Source: Stramonita haemastoma | Taxonomy: Eukaryota; Mollusca; Gastropoda; Neogastropoda; Muricidae | DNA: 20,763 nucleotides | Assembly (NCBI GenBank): GCA_030674155.1 | Contig: CM060323.1 | Location: forward strand, 47,169,348 to 47,190,110 | Direction: 5' to 3' | Shown: in pieces, positions 18,391 to 20,763 of the stretch | How the letters are laid out: each line of letters starts with the position of its first letter | How positions within the stretch are numbered: the first letter of the stretch is position 1 | The notes under the pieces: model-generated | Told to the model about the DNA's origin: nothing | Databases searched by the model: none | What the model saw: the letters and a program-made list of their open reading frames with translations, nothing else | Translations under genes and position numbers: made by a program

Positions 18391-18547
18391 GGGCTACGAG
18401 GTTCACAAATGGTAAGGTGTTTGTGTATGCTACCGTCCCCACCCTTCCCCCCTTTCCTTCCACTCCTTTCCCCCATTGCCCATCCCCCTCTTCACACCCC
18501 CCTCCCTGGTCTTCACCATCAAGGTATCTGCATTCCGACATCAAGGA
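18391..18547 (+). repeat. Dispersed repeat R3, copy 3, split by a C-rich insertion
   Basis: The left part has GAGGTTCACAAATGGTAAGG and GTGTATGCTACCG. The right part has ACCATCAAGGTATCTGCATTCCGACATC. Between them lie about 74 bases of CCCC/CTTCC pyrimidine-rich DNA (about 18436-18510) that the other two copies lack. Confidence 0.6.
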
Positions 18548-18789
18548 AATACTAATTCTAAAAACATCAATAGACGCTAAACTGGTAAGTGACTACCAAA
18601 AGAATGATAAAATTTGGCACAAACAACGATTGAAGCTACAGGCAGCTGTTGTTTTTGTGTAACAATGGGGAAATAGGAACACTGCCGGAGGTAAACCATC
18701 TTGGGATTTATCCTTGAAATTTTGCAAAATTGTAGGGTCTTATGTGAGACCTGGCACTGCGCAAAAACAAATGTAGTTTAGATCAGTTG

Positions 18790-18790
<1 letters not shown>
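18548..18790. other. Unique spacer with a 14-bp perfect palindrome
   Basis: AATTTTGCAAAATT at 18718-18731 is its own reverse complement. No gene was seen. Confidence 0.45.
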
Positions 18791-18791
<1 letters not shown>

Positions 18792-18886
<95 letters not shown>

Positions 18887-18893
18887 GACACAT

Positions 18894-18985
<92 letters not shown>
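18792..18985. repeat. (CT)45 joined to (AC)44 compound microsatellite
   Basis: Pure CT covers 18792-18882, a 14-base linker follows, and pure AC covers about 18897-18985. Both are uninterrupted. The Arg/Glu and Val/Cys frames here are repeat translations. Confidence 0.98.
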
Positions 18986-18987
<2 letters not shown>

Positions 18988-19109
18988 GTCCTGTGACAAC
19001 GATGCAATCGGAATTACTGACAAAAAAACAGGAACAAAAAAAACGGATCCCGAAACAAGTCAAAACAACAACAGAATCAGGACACCTCAGTTACACACTC
19101 CTTTCATCA

Positions 19110-19388
19110 TTAAAAATCCAATCCATTTCTTCTGGGTGAAATCCATATGAAGTATAGAGGGCCAGAGAGTGCAGAGAACAGGTTAAGGTTGGCCACAGAA
19201 ACATGAATGAAAATAACGGGACATTTTCGGATGCACTCAATGCCAAGGGGGCTTCCTGTGCTGTCTGCGTCAAATTTGATTTCAACTTGAAACCCGCTGC
19301 TTCCACGAAGGATTTCACAAAAGTGAATTGCACTTGGTTCCTCGAGGTCGTCGTCGCCACGTACTGGATTCTTGTTGTCGCCCATCAT
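19110..19388 (-). other. 92-codon open frame in non-repetitive DNA, uncertain
   Basis: This is the longest open frame I see that is not built from a simple repeat or a SINE. It starts at ATG-ATG at the right end, directly beside the TTTA-rich tail of SINE copy G, which lies upstream in the same orientation. The predicted protein begins with an acidic Arg-Gly-Asp-Asp-Asp-Leu-Glu-Glu stretch (about residues 9-16) and ends in a moderately hydrophobic C-terminal half. No domain, catalytic motif or signal peptide was recognised. A second minus-strand frame of 89 codons overlaps it out of phase, which weakens the case. It could be a degenerate exon, a lineage-specific small gene or chance. Confidence 0.15.
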
Positions 19389-19641
19389 TTTATTGATTTT
19401 ATTTATTTATTTTATTTGTTCTTTTGTATCGATGATAATGGAATAAGCACTCATGTGTTTTTTTGTTTTTTTTTTACATCGATTCCTCGTGTATATACAG
19501 TTTTGTAAATCTTGTCATCTGTTCCCAGCGGCACACAATGGCCTACTCTTACGAAAAGTGGGAACAGGATTTTAACGTGTGCGCGAGATGTTCTGCGTGC
19601 GTTCCCACACGGGGTCTTGGTTTATGGTCTCATCCGAAGAA
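19388..19641 (-). mobile_element. SINE family 1, copy G, 5'-truncated after the core
   Basis: The plus strand shows the TTTA-rich tail (about 19389-19420), TTTTGTATCGATGATAATGGAATAAGCACTCATGTG-like sequence (about 19422-19458), ATGGCCTACTCTTACGAAAAG (about 19537-19557), GGAACAGGATTTTAACGTGTG (about 19561-19581) and GGTCTCATCCGAAGAAGG (about 19626-19643). All match the reverse complement of copy B in order. The head is absent. Confidence 0.9.
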
Positions 19642-19714
19642 GGCTACAAGTACTGCTACCTTTCATTCTGCCTCATCTATCTTTACGTTCGTGGACATTA
19701 ACACATGCCAAACG

Positions 19715-19972
19715 TGCTTGCGTGCACACAAACGCACGCACACACACATATATATGTATGCACGCATACACACGCAAATGTGGGTGCACACACACATTAT
19801 GCACATACGCACGCATGCAAGCATACACACACGTGCGCGCGCACGCAAGCAAACACGAATGCACGCAAACACAAACACACACACACACACACAGCACGCA
19901 CGCACGCACAACACACACATACACACACACGATAGATATACTTGTGGATTTGTGTGTGTGTGTGTGTTTTAC
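19715..19972. repeat. Degenerate CA/GCAC tract with terminal (GT)n
   Basis: ACACACGCACGC, CATACA and GCGCGCAC units run to about 19931. A short (GT)8 tract of opposite repeat sense follows at about 19950-19968 and could pair with the CA tract. Confidence 0.9.
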
Positions 19973-19998
19973 ATTTATAACAAAATTGATACTTTATT

Positions 19999-20019
19999 CC
20001 CCCCCCCCCAAAAAAAAAA
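19999..20019. repeat. C11 run joined to A10 run
   Basis: Two homopolymers lie directly next to each other. Confidence 0.93.
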
Positions 20020-20192
20020 ACCCAAACAAAGTGCTAATCATATACAACTATTACCATACACCACAAAAACATACGTCATATTTCACAACTATATATCATG
20101 ACAGGGCTTCATTGTGGTCCTGGAAAAAAAATACTCCCGTAACATCTGTTTTGCTTCTGAATAGAATTCGGCTTAAAACAACAAAATAGTTT
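20020..20192. other. Unique AT-rich spacer
   Basis: No repeat copy or gene was recognised. Confidence 0.4.
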
Positions 20193-20320
20193 TTTAGGTT
20201 CTTTTCTTTCACTTTTGTAGCTAAATGGTACAAAAATCTTCAAAAATCCAGTCACTAGGCCATAGGTACTTCTGTCATTTTCTCCTTCAAACAAAAATCC
20301 TCAAAAATCCAGTCACTACA
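20193..20320. repeat. 61-bp tandem duplication with 28-bp near-identical core
   Basis: ACAAAAATCYTCAAAAATCC followed by AGTCACTA occurs at 20230-20257 and 20291-20318, differing at a single base. The upstream flanks (AGGTTCTTTTCTTTCAC and AGGTACTTCTGTCATTT) also align, so the duplicated unit is about 61 bases. Confidence 0.85.
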
Positions 20321-20399
20321 ACTTCAAATACATTTTTTGCATGTATATGAGAACCCCACAAAAGCTCAAAATACCAACACACTTCCCCAATACTCAAAA

Positions 20400-20540
20400 A
20401 TCCCCAGCTACACACAATAACGTCTCAACCTATCCACCCCCACCCCCCACCCTCCTTCCAACACAACAACCACCACCTCTCCCCTTACTCCTTCCCTCCT
20501 TACCCCCCCCCCCCCTCACCCCCCACTCTCCACCCTCTCC
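20400..20540. repeat. C-rich pyrimidine tract with C13 run
   Basis: CCCCACCCTCC-like sequence with C13 at 20503-20515. The minus strand is G-rich and G4-prone. Confidence 0.8.
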
Positions 20541-20570
20541 CATCTTTTCTGACAGCAGGGACTGGCTGAT

Positions 20571-20585
20571 TGACTGACGCAGTCA
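20571..20585. other. Inverted repeat TGACTG-ACG-CAGTCA
   Basis: A perfect 6-bp stem with a 3-base loop lies just after the C-rich tract and could be an AP-1-like or MARE-like site, but the consensus match is partial. Confidence 0.35.
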
Positions 20586-20652
20586 GGCCAGGTGGTATTG
20601 TCGCTCAGGTGAATTGGTCAGCCCTGGCCTGCCTGCCCTTCCTGACGCTCTT

Positions 20653-20666
20653 GTAACCATGGTAAC
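20653..20666. promoter_or_regulatory. Perfect X-box palindrome GTAACCATGGTAAC
   Basis: The 14-mer is its own reverse complement. It fits the RFX X-box pattern of GTNRCC, a short spacer and RGYAAC exactly. RFX factors bind such sites upstream of ciliary genes in animals (established knowledge). There is no gene beside it in this window, so the target is unknown and chance cannot be excluded. Confidence 0.35.
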
Positions 20667-20682
20667 CACGCAGACGACCTCA

Positions 20683-20763
20683 TGTGGCGCCTAGCTAAGC
20701 TAAGCGTATTAGTTTTCCTGCCGTTTGGGGTTTGAAACCCGACGAAGAGCGAAGTGTGTCCTT
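20683..20763 (+). mobile_element. tRNA-like SINE head, cut by the window end
   Basis: An A-box-like TGGCGCCTAGC (20685-20695) and a B-box-like GGTTTGAAACC (20729-20739) are 44 bases apart, the spacing of a real tRNA gene. The sequence continues past the B box as GACGAAGAGCGAAGTGTG, as in a SINE body. The head differs from those of SINE family 1 and SINE-2. It is inferred to be a third SINE family or a tRNA-derived relic. Confidence 0.5.

Noticed and set aside
18718..18731. Palindrome AATTTTGCAAAATT as an operator-like site
   Set aside because: It is AT-rich, short, and common by chance in such DNA. It has no associated gene.
19463..20189. Plus-strand frames of 212 and 225 codons
   Set aside because: They read through SINE copy G on its antisense strand and then through a CA array, so they are not genes.

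Overview
This window looks like intergenic or intronic DNA from an animal nuclear genome, most likely a mollusc and probably a gastropod. The evidence is negative for genes and positive for repeats. No convincing protein-coding gene, rRNA or intact tRNA gene is present. The long open frames are almost all translations of simple repeats. The window is instead full of microsatellites, long poly-G/poly-C runs and tRNA-headed SINE retrotransposons. One SINE (17205-17640, minus strand) resembles an abundant dispersed element I recall from gastropod sequences. That recall is the main basis for the lineage call and has not been checked against a database. A block of exactly 100 N at 5664-5763 marks a scaffold gap.

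Layout. 1-800: an AT-rich tract and two inverted copies of SINE family 1. 800-1940: AT-rich single-copy-like DNA. 1940-5600: nearly continuous microsatellites (CATA, AT, GT, CG, CTGT, CT), broken by a 3' SINE-1 fragment and short unique stretches. 5664-5763: gap. 5764-6780: the longest non-repetitive stretch, with a CpG-dense patch. 6780-9960: CTGT/CT/GT/GA arrays, a truncated SINE-1 and a degenerate CTGTGTCAC-type repeat. 10540-11222: a 27-bp minisatellite split by a SINE-1. 11830-12080: a 23-base G run and CTGT-CA-TA arrays. 12672-13143: a 19-bp minisatellite of about 25 units. 13600-16620: GAAA, GT, AT and GATA arrays plus a lone tRNA-like head. 16920-17045: a CpG-dense patch with CCAAT and ETS/CRE-like motifs. 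17205-18043: SINE-2, a third repeat (R3) and a SINE-1, one directly after another. 18790-18985: a CT/AC compound array. 19388-19641: another SINE-1. 19700-20320: CA-rich DNA and a 61-bp tandem duplication. 20640-20763: a perfect RFX-type X-box palindrome followed by a tRNA-like SINE head cut by the window end.

The strongest result is comparative within the window. Seven copies of SINE family 1 can be aligned to each other, giving its head, body and tail. SINE family 1 and SINE-2 share a central core although their heads and tails differ, which is the modular pattern known for mollusc SINEs. I see no gene system, operon or defence locus. The most unusual features are the clean 19-bp minisatellite with no stop in any frame, the SINE inserted inside a 27-bp minisatellite, a (CG)12 tract joined to GT repeats, and ten poly-G/poly-C runs of 11 to 23 bases.
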